This document shows positions 52,352 through 61,487 of a stretch of 64,000 bases of DNA, in pieces. The stretch is from positions 268,488-332,487 of the forward strand of contig NZ_LSIC01000012.1 in assembly GCF_001556045.1 (NCBI RefSeq), written 5' to 3'. The translations under genes and the position numbers were made by a program. Source of the DNA: Bradyrhizobium sp. CCH5-F6 (GTDB lineage: Bacteria; Pseudomonadota; Alphaproteobacteria; Rhizobiales; Xanthobacteraceae). Position 1 is the first letter of the stretch. Every line of letters starts with the position of its first letter. The notes under the pieces were generated by a model that was given only the letters and a program-made list of their open reading frames with translations, was not told where the DNA came from and did not search any database.

Positions 52352-52639
52352 CTACATGTGCCCCACTTCTTCCGGCACCTCGTAGAACGTCGGATGCCGA
52401 TAGATCTTCGACTCCGCCGGCTCGAACATCATGCCCTTTTCCGCAGGATCGCTCGCGGTGATCGCGCTCGATGGCACGACCCAGATCGACAGGCCCTCGC
52501 CGCGGCGGGTGTAGATGTCGCGGGCGGCTTGCAGAGCCATCGTCGCGTCGCTGGCATGCAGCGATCCCACATGCTTGTGCGCGAGCCCGTTGCGGCTGCG
52601 AATGAAGACCTCCCACAGCGGGGTGTTCGGCGTGGCCAT
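52352..52639 (-). CDS. paaB: Phenylacetyl-CoA epoxidase subunit PaaB
   Basis: A 95-residue small subunit: PLWEVFIRSRNGLAHKHVGS, MALQAARDIYTRRGEGLSIW and a C-terminal YRHPTFYEVPEEVGHM. It bridges PaaAC heterodimers in the epoxidase. GGGAG lies 6 bases before the ATG at 52639, and paaA ends 10 bases upstream. Confidence 0.95.
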   Translation of the reverse strand: MATPNTPLWEVFIRSRNGLAHKHVGSLHASDATMALQAARDIYTRRGEGLSIWVVPSSAITASDPAEKGMMFEPAESKIYRHPTFYEVPEEVGHM

Positions 52640-52649
52640 CTTGATCTCC

Positions 52650-53642
52650 CTATTCGGCAGCTTGGGCAGTCTGACGCTGCGCGCGCTTGGCGGCATAGGC
52701 GGCCGCCGCCTCACGCACCCAGGCGCCCTCCTCGTGCGCCTTGCGGCGCGCGGCCATGCGGTCGCGGTTGCACGGGCCGTTGCCGGCGAGCACCTGCTTG
52801 AATTCGGTCCAGTCGATCTCGCTGTAGCGCCAGTGTCCGTCGGCATCCTGCGTCATGCCGGGATCGGGAATGGTGAGACCGAGATATTGCGCCTGCGGTA
52901 CGGTGGCATCGACGAATTTCTGGCGCAGCTCGTCATTGGAGAAGCGCTTGATCTTCCACCTCGTCGAGGTGTCGCTATGCTGGCTCGCGACATCCGGCGG
53001 GCCGAACATCATCAGCACCGGCCACCACCAGCGGTTCAGCGCGTCCTGCGCCATCGCCTTCTGCTCGTCCGAGCCGCGGCACAGCGTCACCATGATTTCG
53101 TAGCCCTGGCGCTGATGGAACGACTCCTCCTTGCAGACGCGGATCATCGCGCGCGCATAGGGACCATAGGAGCAGCGGCACAGCGGGATCTGGTTCATGA
53201 TCGCGGCGCCGTCGACCAGCCAACCGATCGTGCCGATGTCGGCCCAGGTCAGCGTCGGATAGTTGAAGATAGAGGAATATTTGGCTTTGCCCGCAAGCAT
53301 CGCGTCGACCAGCTCTTCGCGCGAGGCGCCGAGCGTCTCGGCGGCAGCGTAGAGATAGAGGCCATGACCGCACTCGTCCTGCACCTTGGCAAGCAGCGCG
53401 GCCTTGCGGCGCAATGTCGGCGCGCGGGTGATCCAGTTGCCCTCGGGCAGCATGCCGACGATTTCAGAATGGGCGTGCTGGGAGATCTGGCGGGTGAGCG
53501 TCTTGCGGTAGGCCGCCGGCATCCAGTCGTTCGGCTCGATGCGCTCTTCGGCGTCGATGCGGGCCTGAAACTGGGCAGCCTTTGCCGCGTCCTCGAGACC
53601 GCGGTCGTCGGTCTCGGCCGTATTCAGCGCCTGGGTATACAT
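52650..53642 (-). CDS. paaA: Phenylacetyl-CoA epoxidase catalytic subunit PaaA
   Basis: A 330-residue di-iron ferritin-like oxygenase. Iron ligands lie in [20 protein letters not shown] and [15 protein letters not shown] (EExxHQ). It forms the 1,2-epoxide of phenylacetyl-CoA. Of two ATGs (53648 and 53642) I chose 53642, because GGGAGG touches the first ATG but lies at proper distance, six bases, from the second. Confidence 0.95.
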   Translation of the reverse strand: MYTQALNTAETDDRGLEDAAKAAQFQARIDAEERIEPNDWMPAAYRKTLTRQISQHAHSEIVGMLPEGNWITRAPTLRRKAALLAKVQDECGHGLYLYAAAETLGASREELVDAMLAGKAKYSSIFNYPTLTWADIGTIGWLVDGAAIMNQIPLCRCSYGPYARAMIRVCKEESFHQRQGYEIMVTLCRGSDEQKAMAQDALNRWWWPVLMMFGPPDVASQHSDTSTRWKIKRFSNDELRQKFVDATVPQAQYLGLTIPDPGMTQDADGHWRYSEIDWTEFKQVLAGNGPCNRDRMAARRKAHEEGAWVREAAAAYAAKRAQRQTAQAAE

Positions 53643-53677
53643 GCGCATCCTCCCGATTTATTGGGAGGGAATATATA

Positions 53678-53708
53678 ACAGAAATCACCTCATGCAAGAT
53701 ATTTCTGT
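53678..53708 (-). promoter_or_regulatory. Probable PaaX operator overlapping the paaA promoter
   Basis: ACAGAAAT-N15-ATTTCTGT, perfect 8-bp inverted arms, 36 bases upstream of paaA. On the minus strand a TATATT -10-like element follows at once (TTATATATTCCC) with TTGCAT 16 bases before it, so a bound repressor would cover the promoter. The 70-base gap is markedly AT-rich compared with its surroundings. Confidence 0.65.
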
Positions 53709-53718
53709 AACATAAAAA

Positions 53719-54585
53719 TCAAGCGCCGAACCTCCGTTCCAGGAGCTTCCGGGCCGCCGGCAACGCCCCCTTCTCGTTGATTCCATGGCCGTCGAGCCAT
53801 TGTTCCGATGGAGCGAGGAGCGCGCGATAGATCTCGCCACAGAGTTCCCGAGCGGCGTGGCCCGGCCAATCGGGCGGCAGCAGGCTCTCGGGCAGCAGCG
53901 GGTCGCGCAGCACGACACGGCGATAGTAGTGGATCAGCAGGATCCGCGCGGTGAAGGCATCGGCCTCGGACAAATCCGTGCCGCGCGCGATCGCGGCGCG
54001 GAGCGGCTCGAACGTCTTCATGAATTTCAGATAGGCGTCCGCGGTGCGATCGAGCGGCCAGCTCGCGCTCAGCAGACGACGCCCGCTGTCATCCTCTGCC
54101 GAGACTTCGAGACGGATGGCGCCCGCAGCCTCGTCCGGGACCGGCACGCCCGACGGCGCGACCCAGACGCCCGGCAGAGGACTGCCGAAGCCGGCATTGC
54201 GCAGCGCCTCACGCGAGGCGTCGCGATCCTCGCCATTGCCGATCAGGAGCAACTCGAAGCGGCCGGTCCAGTCCGATGGCGGCGGATCGTAGATGTGGCG
54301 CGTGGCAGCTTCAAAGGTCTGCCTGCCCTTGTCGGCCAGACGATAGAAACTGTTTCGCCCGACTTTTTCGCGCGTCAGCCAGCCGTCGGCAGCAAGCCGC
54401 GACATCGCGGTGCGGACCACGCCGCTATCGATATCCAGACTTTCGAAGAATTCCAGCAGCGTCCCCAGCCACACCGAGCCGCCGCGCGGCACGATGGCGT
54501 CGCCGAACACGGTGATGACGATGGAGCCGGTGCGCGACGGCTCGCGCTTGAGCTGGTCGATGATGCGGGAGAGCGGATGCGCCAT
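53719..54585 (-). CDS. paaX: Phenylacetic acid degradation repressor PaaX
   Basis: A 288-residue PaaX-family repressor. The winged-helix region is SGVVRTAMSRLAADGWLTRE with VGRNSFYRLADKGRQTFEAA, and the C-terminal part has LPGVWVAPSG and LIHYYRRVVLRDPLLP. PaaX represses paa genes and is released by phenylacetyl-CoA. It is the first gene of the minus array, followed by an operator-like palindrome and paaA. Start 54585 (MAHPLSRI) is the family-like N-terminus. Confidence 0.93.
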   Translation of the reverse strand: MAHPLSRIIDQLKREPSRTGSIVITVFGDAIVPRGGSVWLGTLLEFFESLDIDSGVVRTAMSRLAADGWLTREKVGRNSFYRLADKGRQTFEAATRHIYDPPPSDWTGRFELLLIGNGEDRDASREALRNAGFGSPLPGVWVAPSGVPVPDEAAGAIRLEVSAEDDSGRRLLSASWPLDRTADAYLKFMKTFEPLRAAIARGTDLSEADAFTARILLIHYYRRVVLRDPLLPESLLPPDWPGHAARELCGEIYRALLAPSEQWLDGHGINEKGALPAARKLLERRFGA

Positions 54586-54642
54586 GCGCGAGGCATAGCG
54601 CGTTTGATACGGGCGCGACAATGGACGGTAACGACAATGCCT

Positions 54643-54791
54643 CTACTCCTTCTCCCGCTTGCGGGGAGAAGGTTGGGATGAGGGGGAGTCTCCGCAGAGT
54701 CGATGAGAGTTGGATTCGCGGAGAGTGCCCCTCACCCGGATCGCATCTCCGATGCGATCCGACCTTTCCCCGCAAGCGGGGCGAGGTGAAG
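54643..54791. repeat. Palindromic intergenic repeat, family E
   Basis: CTACTCCTTCTCCCGCTTGC GGGGAGAAGG left; CCTTTCCCCGCAAGCGGGGC GAGG right; an inner pair CGGATCGCATC / GATGCGATCCG. About 149 bases, between paaX and an alpha/beta hydrolase gene. Confidence 0.7.
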
Positions 54792-54798
54792 AAAAGCG

Positions 54799-55569
54799 CT
54801 ACCTGTGCGGGTCGGGATAAACCACGCCGCGCCAACCGCTGCGATCGAATGGGCTCCACTGGCCCTCCTTCTGCGCAAGCCGCTCGGCCACCGCATAGAC
54901 CACGGCGGGATGATGGCCCATGCCGCAATGGCTGCTCTCCACCTCGATGCTTTCGGTCTGTGCGCCCGCTTTCTCCATGCAGCCCTGCCAGGCGCAGACA
55001 CCGTCGGTGCGGCTGAAGATGGAGGTGGTCGGCACCGGCGGCGGCACGGCAAGCTCTCCGCCGAAATGCGGATCGACCTCATCGGCCTTGCGCCCGCTCG
55101 CCCATTCGTAGACGCGCCAGGCGTTGGTCGATCGCGGATCGCCGGCGAAGGGACTGCCGAGCGTGATCACCTGGCGCACGCGCTCCGGCATCATCTTGGC
55201 GAGCTGGCGGGCATAGAGACCGCCGAGGCTCCAGCCGACCAGGCTGATCTTGCGCGCGTGCTTGTCGCTGAGCTCCTGGACCAGATCGACCATGGCGTCC
55301 TGCACGCCCTCGCGCAGGCCATAATTGCGACCTTGGCGCCAGCCGCTCACCGCATAGCCCTTGCTGGTCAGAAACGTGCGCAGCGCACGGGTGGATACAT
55401 CGGAGGCCACGAGGCCGGGCAGCACCAGCACCGGATGCCCATCGCCGCGTGGCGCGAGGCTGAGGAGCGGCAGCGCGCCGAGGAAAGCGCCGAACTCGTG
55501 GATCGCGCGTCCCTCGAGAAACATCAAGGTGCGGGACGGCGGACGCAGCGTCTGGGCAGTTGCGGTCAT
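54799..55569 (-). CDS. Alpha/beta hydrolase
   Basis: A 256-residue alpha/beta hydrolase without signal peptide. The nucleophile elbow is SLVGWSLGGLYARQLAKMMP; acid and histidine candidates are SRTDGVCAW and SSHCGMGHHP. HPVLVLPGLVASDVSTRALR resembles PGAP1/lipase-like esterases that act on large acyl substrates. Start at 55569 follows AGGGGAAC. No close operon partner; the 198-base gap upstream (55570-55767) shows nothing clear. Confidence 0.88.
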   Translation of the reverse strand: MTATAQTLRPPSRTLMFLEGRAIHEFGAFLGALPLLSLAPRGDGHPVLVLPGLVASDVSTRALRTFLTSKGYAVSGWRQGRNYGLREGVQDAMVDLVQELSDKHARKISLVGWSLGGLYARQLAKMMPERVRQVITLGSPFAGDPRSTNAWRVYEWASGRKADEVDPHFGGELAVPPPVPTTSIFSRTDGVCAWQGCMEKAGAQTESIEVESSHCGMGHHPAVVYAVAERLAQKEGQWSPFDRSGWRGVVYPDPHR

Positions 55570-55767
55570 CGATGTTCCCCTGGGAGATTCCTGGAAAGGC
55601 CGCCGGCTGCGAGGCCGGCAAATGGGCACGAATTCAATGCACCGGCTTCTCGATCGTTCCGCAGCGCAACATGAATCAGCTAGGCGGCCGGTTCCCGACA
55701 TTCAAGCCGGAGAGGCGCGGGGCGACAATAGGCCCGCACGTTAATGCTAACGGCCGTGACGCAAATA

Positions 55768-57054
55768 TCACAGCAATCGAAGCAGGAATTCTACGGAATA
55801 GAGCGCGAGACCGGCGAGACCGCCGATCAGCGAACCGTTGAAGCGGATGTATTGCAGGTCCCGGCCGATGTTGATTTCGATCAGCGAGATCAGCTGCGTC
55901 ATATTCCACGCCTTGACCTGGTCGGAGATGAAGGTGGAGACGCCGCTCTTCTGGTCGGCGACAAAGCTGCGCAGCACCGCGACAAGGCCCTTGTTGATCT
56001 CGCCGCGCAGCTCGGCATCCCCGGCGAGCGCCTCGCCGGCCGCGACGAACATGCCGGCGAGATGATGCTGGAGCACCTGCGTCTCACCGCTCGCACTGCG
56101 CTCGATGAAGGAGCGCATGTTGGCCCAGAGGGTGCGGGCCAGATCGGCAAGCTCTGGACGCGCGAGCAGATCGCGCTTCAGACCGGCGATGCGGTCGATA
56201 TAGGCCTGGTCGGTACCGAGCCGATCGACGAAGCTCAGCACCATGCGATCGAACTCGCCGCGGAACGGATGCTTGGAATCGCTGCTCACCTCATTGAAGA
56301 ACGCGGTGGCGGAGGCAACGATCTTGTTCACCAGAAACTTGTCGGCGCGATAGAGCCTGAGCAGGGTTGGCAGCTCCGCACGCACCTTCTCGCGGATCAT
56401 CGCCATCGTTTCCTTCTGGTTCAGCGTCTCGTGCATCACGAGCAAGAGATCGTCGAACAGGATCTGGTGCCGCCCCTCCGCGACGAAGCCGCGCAGCGTA
56501 CCGGCCACGAGCGGCGCGAGGTCGATCGCCTGGAGCTGCGTGGACATGCGGCGGACGATGAAGGTCATCAGGCCGGAGGTCTCGGTCGAGGAGACGGCTT
56601 CCGGCAGCAGACGCAGCGCAAAGCGTGCGAGGTCGTCACTGCGCTTGCGGTCACGCAGCCAGTCCGCAACGAAGGAGCCGAAATCGATCTCCTTCAGCTT
56701 GGCCTCGACGGGACCGGCTTCGAGGAAATGCACCTGGATGAACTCGCCGAGCTTGTCGGCGATGCGGGCCTGATTGCTCTGGATGATCGCCGTGTGCGGG
56801 ATCGGCAGGCTGAGCGGCCGCTTGAACAGCGCCACCACCGCATACCAATCGGCGAGCCCGCCGATCGTCGCAGCCTCGGCGAAGGCCGCGACGAAGCCGA
56901 ACACGGGATGGACGGGCAGCAGCCATTTCGCGATGATGAAGAGCAGAAGCGTCGCGGCCAGCACCAGAGTCGCCAGCGCTTTCACGCGGCGCAGCTCGGC
57001 CGCGCGCTCGGCATCGCCGGGGGTATCGAAGGAGAAGGTAGTGGGTGGAGTCAT
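55768..57054 (-). CDS. DUF445 family membrane protein
   Basis: A 428-residue DUF445 protein. An N-terminal pair of hydrophobic segments (TLVLAATLLLFIIAKWLLP and GFVAAFAEAATIGGLADWYA) and a C-terminal anchor (SLIGGLAGLALYSVEFLLRL) bracket a long helical domain of about 330 residues with KLGEFIQVHFLEAGPVEAKL. The function of the family is not established. Its two ends lie in the membrane, with the helical part on one side. Monocistronic by position, with a family B repeat upstream. Confidence 0.88.
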   Translation of the reverse strand: MTPPTTFSFDTPGDAERAAELRRVKALATLVLAATLLLFIIAKWLLPVHPVFGFVAAFAEAATIGGLADWYAVVALFKRPLSLPIPHTAIIQSNQARIADKLGEFIQVHFLEAGPVEAKLKEIDFGSFVADWLRDRKRSDDLARFALRLLPEAVSSTETSGLMTFIVRRMSTQLQAIDLAPLVAGTLRGFVAEGRHQILFDDLLLVMHETLNQKETMAMIREKVRAELPTLLRLYRADKFLVNKIVASATAFFNEVSSDSKHPFRGEFDRMVLSFVDRLGTDQAYIDRIAGLKRDLLARPELADLARTLWANMRSFIERSASGETQVLQHHLAGMFVAAGEALAGDAELRGEINKGLVAVLRSFVADQKSGVSTFISDQVKAWNMTQLISLIEINIGRDLQYIRFNGSLIGGLAGLALYSVEFLLRLL

Positions 57055-57070
57055 CGCTGCATCACACTAC

Positions 57071-57151
57071 TCGTCATTGCGAGCGAAGCGAAGCAATCCA
57101 GAATCTGTCCGTGGAAGCAATCCGGATTACTGCGCTTCCCTCGAAACGACG
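57071..57151. repeat. Palindromic intergenic repeat, family B, copy 4
   Basis: TCGTCATTGCGAGCGAAGCG AAGCAATCC left, GGATTACTGCGCTTCCCTCG AAACGACGG right; the right arm is more diverged than in other copies. Confidence 0.7.
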
Positions 57152-57173
57152 GCGACACAGAGCCACAAACAAA

Positions 57174-57193
57174 AGGCCCGCCGAAGCGGGCCT
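57174..57193 (-). terminator. Intrinsic terminator after the phasin gene
   Basis: On the minus strand AGGCCCGC-TTCG-GCGGGCCT, an 8-bp stem closed by a UUCG tetraloop and followed by TTTGTTTG, 29 bases past the phasin stop. One of the clearest terminators here. Confidence 0.88.
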
Positions 57194-57221
57194 CAAATTC
57201 AGTTTCTACTCAGGCGCCGGA

Positions 57222-57677
57222 TCAGGCGGTCTTGCTGTAGACCTTGGCGAAATTGTCCTGAGCGGACTTCGCGCCGTTGGCGGCGAGCTTGCCGAAATAG
57301 TCGGCGGTCGCCTTGGCACGCGAGACGAACACTTCGCCGCGGGCGCGGAGCAGGCTCGACTGGATTTCGACGGCCTCGCTGATCGACTTCGCGGACGCGA
57401 GCTTGTCGATGCCCGAGAAGAACGCCTCGGCATCCTCGTAGATCGCCTGCTGGATGTTGCGGCTGATCTTGCCGGCCTCGGTGACAGTCTCGGTCACCGC
57501 GTTTTCGACGGCAGCGGTCACCCGCTCGGAGCCGGCGAACACCTCGGCAGCGCGGTCCTTGGCAGTGCTGGCAGTCTTCTTGACGAATTCGCGGGCAGCC
57601 TCGGGAACTTCCAGGTTCTGGATGTTCTTGAAAGCGTCCTTGAAGCCCTCGAAGGCAGTATTGGTTTCGGTGGTCAT
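57222..57677 (-). CDS. Phasin family protein
   Basis: A 151-residue, almost entirely helical amphipathic protein. Typical phasin features are VPEAAREFVKKTASTAKDRA, AISRNIQQ-like helices and SKSISEAVEIQSSLLRARGE with YFGKLAANGAKSAQDNFAKV. Phasins coat polyhydroxyalkanoate granules. It has its own terminator, a palindrome upstream (57772-57789), and a PHA synthase operon 0.8 kb away. Confidence 0.92.
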   Translation of the reverse strand: MTTETNTAFEGFKDAFKNIQNLEVPEAAREFVKKTASTAKDRAAEVFAGSERVTAAVENAVTETVTEAGKISRNIQQAIYEDAEAFFSGIDKLASAKSISEAVEIQSSLLRARGEVFVSRAKATADYFGKLAANGAKSAQDNFAKVYSKTA

Positions 57678-57771
57678 GGGGTTCTCTCCATCCTCAATTG
57701 ATTTGAGCTATGGGCTCACCCCGTCCGCATTGGCCCGGGGCATGGCCTATATGGCATGGTTAATTGTGCAC

Positions 57772-57789
57772 CGCAACATAAATGTTGCG
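57772..57789. promoter_or_regulatory. Candidate PHA-responsive operator upstream of the phasin gene
   Basis: CGCAACAT-AA-ATGTTGCG, a perfect 8-bp inverted repeat 95 bases upstream of the phasin start. TGC/GCA-rich palindromes are what PhaR-type repressors bind before phasin genes in alphaproteobacteria as I recall. No phaR gene is in the window. Confidence 0.5.
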
Positions 57790-57870
57790 ATGCGATATCA
57801 CGAAATCGTGAACTTCCGCCCTGCGAGGCGCCGTGCCGGCTCGATAGGCTGAATTGACCCGATCACCGGC

Positions 57871-58464
57871 TCAGTGCTGGACGGCGCCCGGCAGTCCATA
57901 GGCTTCCATCTGCGCCCGGACCTGCGCGACGTTGTGCCCGAGCACGACGATGTCGTGGGTCTTGCCGTCGATGTCCCGGACATGGTCGCGCAGGAGCGCC
58001 TCGGCCTTGAAGCCAAGGCTCTCGAACAGGGCGATCGCCGCCTGCTGGTCGACGGTCATCTGGACCGAGAGCTTCTCCAGACCGGCGCCAAGCGCGAGCG
58101 CAAAGGTCTCCTGCGACAGCGCCTTGCCCACTCCCTTCCCGCGAACTTCGGGCGAGACCACCATGCGGATCTCGCCGACATGGGGCGACCAGGAGTGTGG
58201 ATCGCGCACCAGCGTGCCGCAGCCGACGACCCTGCCCTCTCTCACCGCGAGCAGGCTCTGGATCGCGCCTCGCTCGATCTCCTTCACCCAGGCCGACAGC
58301 ACCTTGGGTTCGCTGATGTTGCGTGGCAGGAAAAGGAGATCGTGCGTCGGCAGGCCCTTGCCGAAGGTGAGCACCGCAGCTTCGTCCGCCGGCGACATCA
58401 GCCGGATCTCGATATCGCCGGCGTCGGTCTTGACCTGACGCGGATAGGAACGCTGCTCGCTCAT
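57871..58464 (-). CDS. GNAT family N-acetyltransferase in the PHA synthase operon
   Basis: A 197-residue GNAT protein. The acetyl-CoA-binding segment is GEIRMVVSPEVRGKGVGKAL, followed by KLSVQMTVDQQAAIALFESL GFKAEALL-type strands. It starts inside the phaC stop (ATGA, 58461-58464), so it is translationally coupled to the synthase. Such a partner is not part of the usual PHA machinery; possible roles are acetylation of a granule protein or of a small amine. Confidence 0.88.
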   Translation of the reverse strand: MSEQRSYPRQVKTDAGDIEIRLMSPADEAAVLTFGKGLPTHDLLFLPRNISEPKVLSAWVKEIERGAIQSLLAVREGRVVGCGTLVRDPHSWSPHVGEIRMVVSPEVRGKGVGKALSQETFALALGAGLEKLSVQMTVDQQAAIALFESLGFKAEALLRDHVRDIDGKTHDIVVLGHNVAQVRAQMEAYGLPGAVQH

Positions 58465-59543
58465 GTCGACCTCTTCCCCAGCCAGGAGTCCAGTTTCGGC
58501 CAAAGCCGTTTCACTGCGTTGGCGCCGGCGACCAGAGAGACGTGCCCGCCTTTCAGGATCACCTCCTCCTTGTCCGCCGAGCCGACCTTGGCGATCAGGT
58601 GCTTGGCGGCCTCATACGGCACGATGTGGTCATGCTCGGCGACCGCATGCAGGATCGGCACCTTGATGTCTTCCAGCTTCGCCGCGCGGCCGCCGACCGA
58701 CATGGTGTCGTTGAACAGCTTGTTGTCCCACATCAGGTCCTTGGTGATGGTGCGGAAATATTCGCCTGCCAGCGGCAGCGTATCCGTCGCCCAGCGGTCG
58801 AACATGCGGTAGGACTTGACGAATTCGTCGTTCCAGATGTTCTCCCAGAGCTGGATCTGGCTCACCGTGCGCGAGGCCGGGCGCAGCATCTCGAAGGAGG
58901 ACAGGATCATCTCCGGCGGCACGTTGCCGACGCTGTCGACGAGACGATCGACGTCGAAATAGCGGCGGTCGGAGAAATTCGAGAACAGCTTCATCTCGCG
59001 GAAGTCGACCGGCGTGGTGAAGCAGATCAGATTCTTCATCGGCCCATCCTTGTGGATCGAGCCGTAGAGCAACGACAGCACGCCGCCGAAGCAATAGCCG
59101 ATGATGGAGACATCCTGCTCGCCGCAATCGGCTTGCACGCGGCGGACGCAATCCGGGATGAAATCGAGGACATAGTCCTCCATGCTCAGGCTCTTCTCTT
59201 CCGGCCGCGGCGCGGTCCAGTCCAGCATGTAGACGTCGTAGCCGCGCCTCAGCAGGAACTCGATGAAGCTCTGGCCGGGCACGAGGTCGAGGATGTAGCC
59301 GCGGTTGGTGGTCGCCATCACGATCAGCACCGGCACGCGATAGATCTCGTCCGACATCGGCCGATAGTGATAGAGGTTCATGGTGCCGCGCGAATGCAGC
59401 ACGTCCTTGGGCGTCGAGCCGAGCGACGGGCCCGAGGTCGAGAGATATTCGACGCCCTTGATGCTGCGCATGATGGCGCGCTGCACCTCGGACTGGATCC
59501 GCTCCGGGATCCCGGCGAAATCAAGTCCCGTCGGCGCGTTCAT
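58461..59543 (-). CDS. phaC: Polyhydroxyalkanoate synthase, class III-like
   Basis: A 360-residue PhaC of class III length. The lipase-like box is GYCFGGVLSLLYGS with the catalytic cysteine at about residue 149; acid and histidine are in AVAEHDHIVPYE and LKGGHVSLVAG. TPKDVLHSRGTMNLYHYRP and YVLDFIPDCVRRV are also typical. It polymerises hydroxyacyl-CoA on granules. A PhaE-like subunit precedes it with an ATGA overlap, and the GNAT gene follows in the same way. Confidence 0.93.
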   Translation of the reverse strand: MNAPTGLDFAGIPERIQSEVQRAIMRSIKGVEYLSTSGPSLGSTPKDVLHSRGTMNLYHYRPMSDEIYRVPVLIVMATTNRGYILDLVPGQSFIEFLLRRGYDVYMLDWTAPRPEEKSLSMEDYVLDFIPDCVRRVQADCGEQDVSIIGYCFGGVLSLLYGSIHKDGPMKNLICFTTPVDFREMKLFSNFSDRRYFDVDRLVDSVGNVPPEMILSSFEMLRPASRTVSQIQLWENIWNDEFVKSYRMFDRWATDTLPLAGEYFRTITKDLMWDNKLFNDTMSVGGRAAKLEDIKVPILHAVAEHDHIVPYEAAKHLIAKVGSADKEEVILKGGHVSLVAGANAVKRLWPKLDSWLGKRST

Positions 59544-59920
59544 TTCTCGTCTCCGCCTTCGGACGGCGGACGTTTCGTGCGTGGCGGACGCGGAGCGGCG
59601 CCGGCCTGATACGCACCCGAATTGGCAGACATCTGGCTCAGCATCGCCTTGATCTCGCCGAGTTGACCTTCAATCGACTGAAGCCTCTCCGCGATACCGG
59701 TGATCTGCTCGCGGCTCGGCAGGTTCATGGAAAGTAGATATTTCTCCATGAGATCGCCGAACTGCTTCTGAGCACCTGCAGCAACGCCGCCGGCGCGGTT
59801 CACGGCTTGCGAGAATTCAGGCGTCTCCATCGCCTTCGTCGCGAAGGAGTTGAAACCCTTCTCCATCTCGCCGACCATCTTCTGCCACAGGGCGACCGGA
59901 TCGGTGATCTTGTCGGTCAT
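59540..59920 (-). CDS. phaE: Short PhaE-like PHA synthase subunit
   Basis: A 126-residue protein carrying the PhaE C-terminal motif LSMNLPSREQITGIAERLQS followed by a coiled coil (IEGQLGEIKAMLSQM). Classical PhaE is about 350 residues, so this is a minimal version. The N-terminal DPVALWQKMVGEMEKGFNSF also resembles phasin-like PhaE starts. Start 59920 is preceded by GGAGGACG. First gene of the phaE-phaC-GNAT operon. Confidence 0.8.
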   Translation of the reverse strand: MTDKITDPVALWQKMVGEMEKGFNSFATKAMETPEFSQAVNRAGGVAAGAQKQFGDLMEKYLLSMNLPSREQITGIAERLQSIEGQLGEIKAMLSQMSANSGAYQAGAAPRPPRTKRPPSEGGDEK

Positions 59921-60075
59921 TAGCGTCCTCCCGATGTGGAGGGCTTTGCACCCTTCTTTTCTCGCCATACCACACCGTTGCGAGGTGCCGGTCAACCGGC
60001 AAGCAGCGGCGTCGCGCACGCGGCTTCTTCGCCGAACGAAACCGTGCGATACATCACGATCAGCAGGAGGAACCC

Positions 60076-60990
<915 letters not shown>

Positions 60991-61007
60991 GTCCGAGCCC
61001 CCCTCAC

Positions 61008-61457
61008 ATGAAAACCTTGCAGGATATCGAAGCAGACGTTGCCGCGCGGGCGACCCGGATCGGCGCCAAACGGGACGAGCTGCCCACCTATGGTCGTTCG
61101 CGCGACTTCGGCTATCCCCATGTCGAGATCGACGCCGATCGCTATCATTATGTGATCGTCGAACGGGGAACGGAGATCGACCGCCGGCCCAGCGCCGATT
61201 ACAATGATCTGCTCTATTGGATATTCAGGGACGTCACCCATGGCCTCGCATTCGCCTACGAGATGATGCACCGCATCGAGAACCAGGACTGTCGCCGCAT
61301 CGCCTTTCCAAGACAGATCGAACTAATACGGCGCATCGACGCCGACATGGCAAAGCGCCTCGAACGGGAGATTGCCGGCATCCTCGAACGTTGGCCTTAC
61401 GATGACGAGCCGGCCAAAGCCGTCAATCGGATGCGGCGAGACGGCGAGCGCATCTAG
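61008..61457 (+). CDS. Imm63-family immunity protein (orphan)
   Basis: A 149-residue protein that matches my memory of the Imm63 family: DADRYHYVIVERGTEIDRRP followed by DYNDLLYWIFRDVTHGLAFA, and a charged C-terminal helix region. Immunity proteins of this type neutralise toxins of polymorphic secretion systems, but no toxin or secretion gene is near. Start ATG 61008 has no clear ribosome site; it lies 17 bases past the preceding stop, so it may be read by coupling. Confidence 0.8.
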   Translation: MKTLQDIEADVAARATRIGAKRDELPTYGRSRDFGYPHVEIDADRYHYVIVERGTEIDRRPSADYNDLLYWIFRDVTHGLAFAYEMMHRIENQDCRRIAFPRQIELIRRIDADMAKRLEREIAGILERWPYDDEPAKAVNRMRRDGERI

Positions 61458-61487
61458 AACAGGCTGAACTGGGCGGAGGCACGGGGC

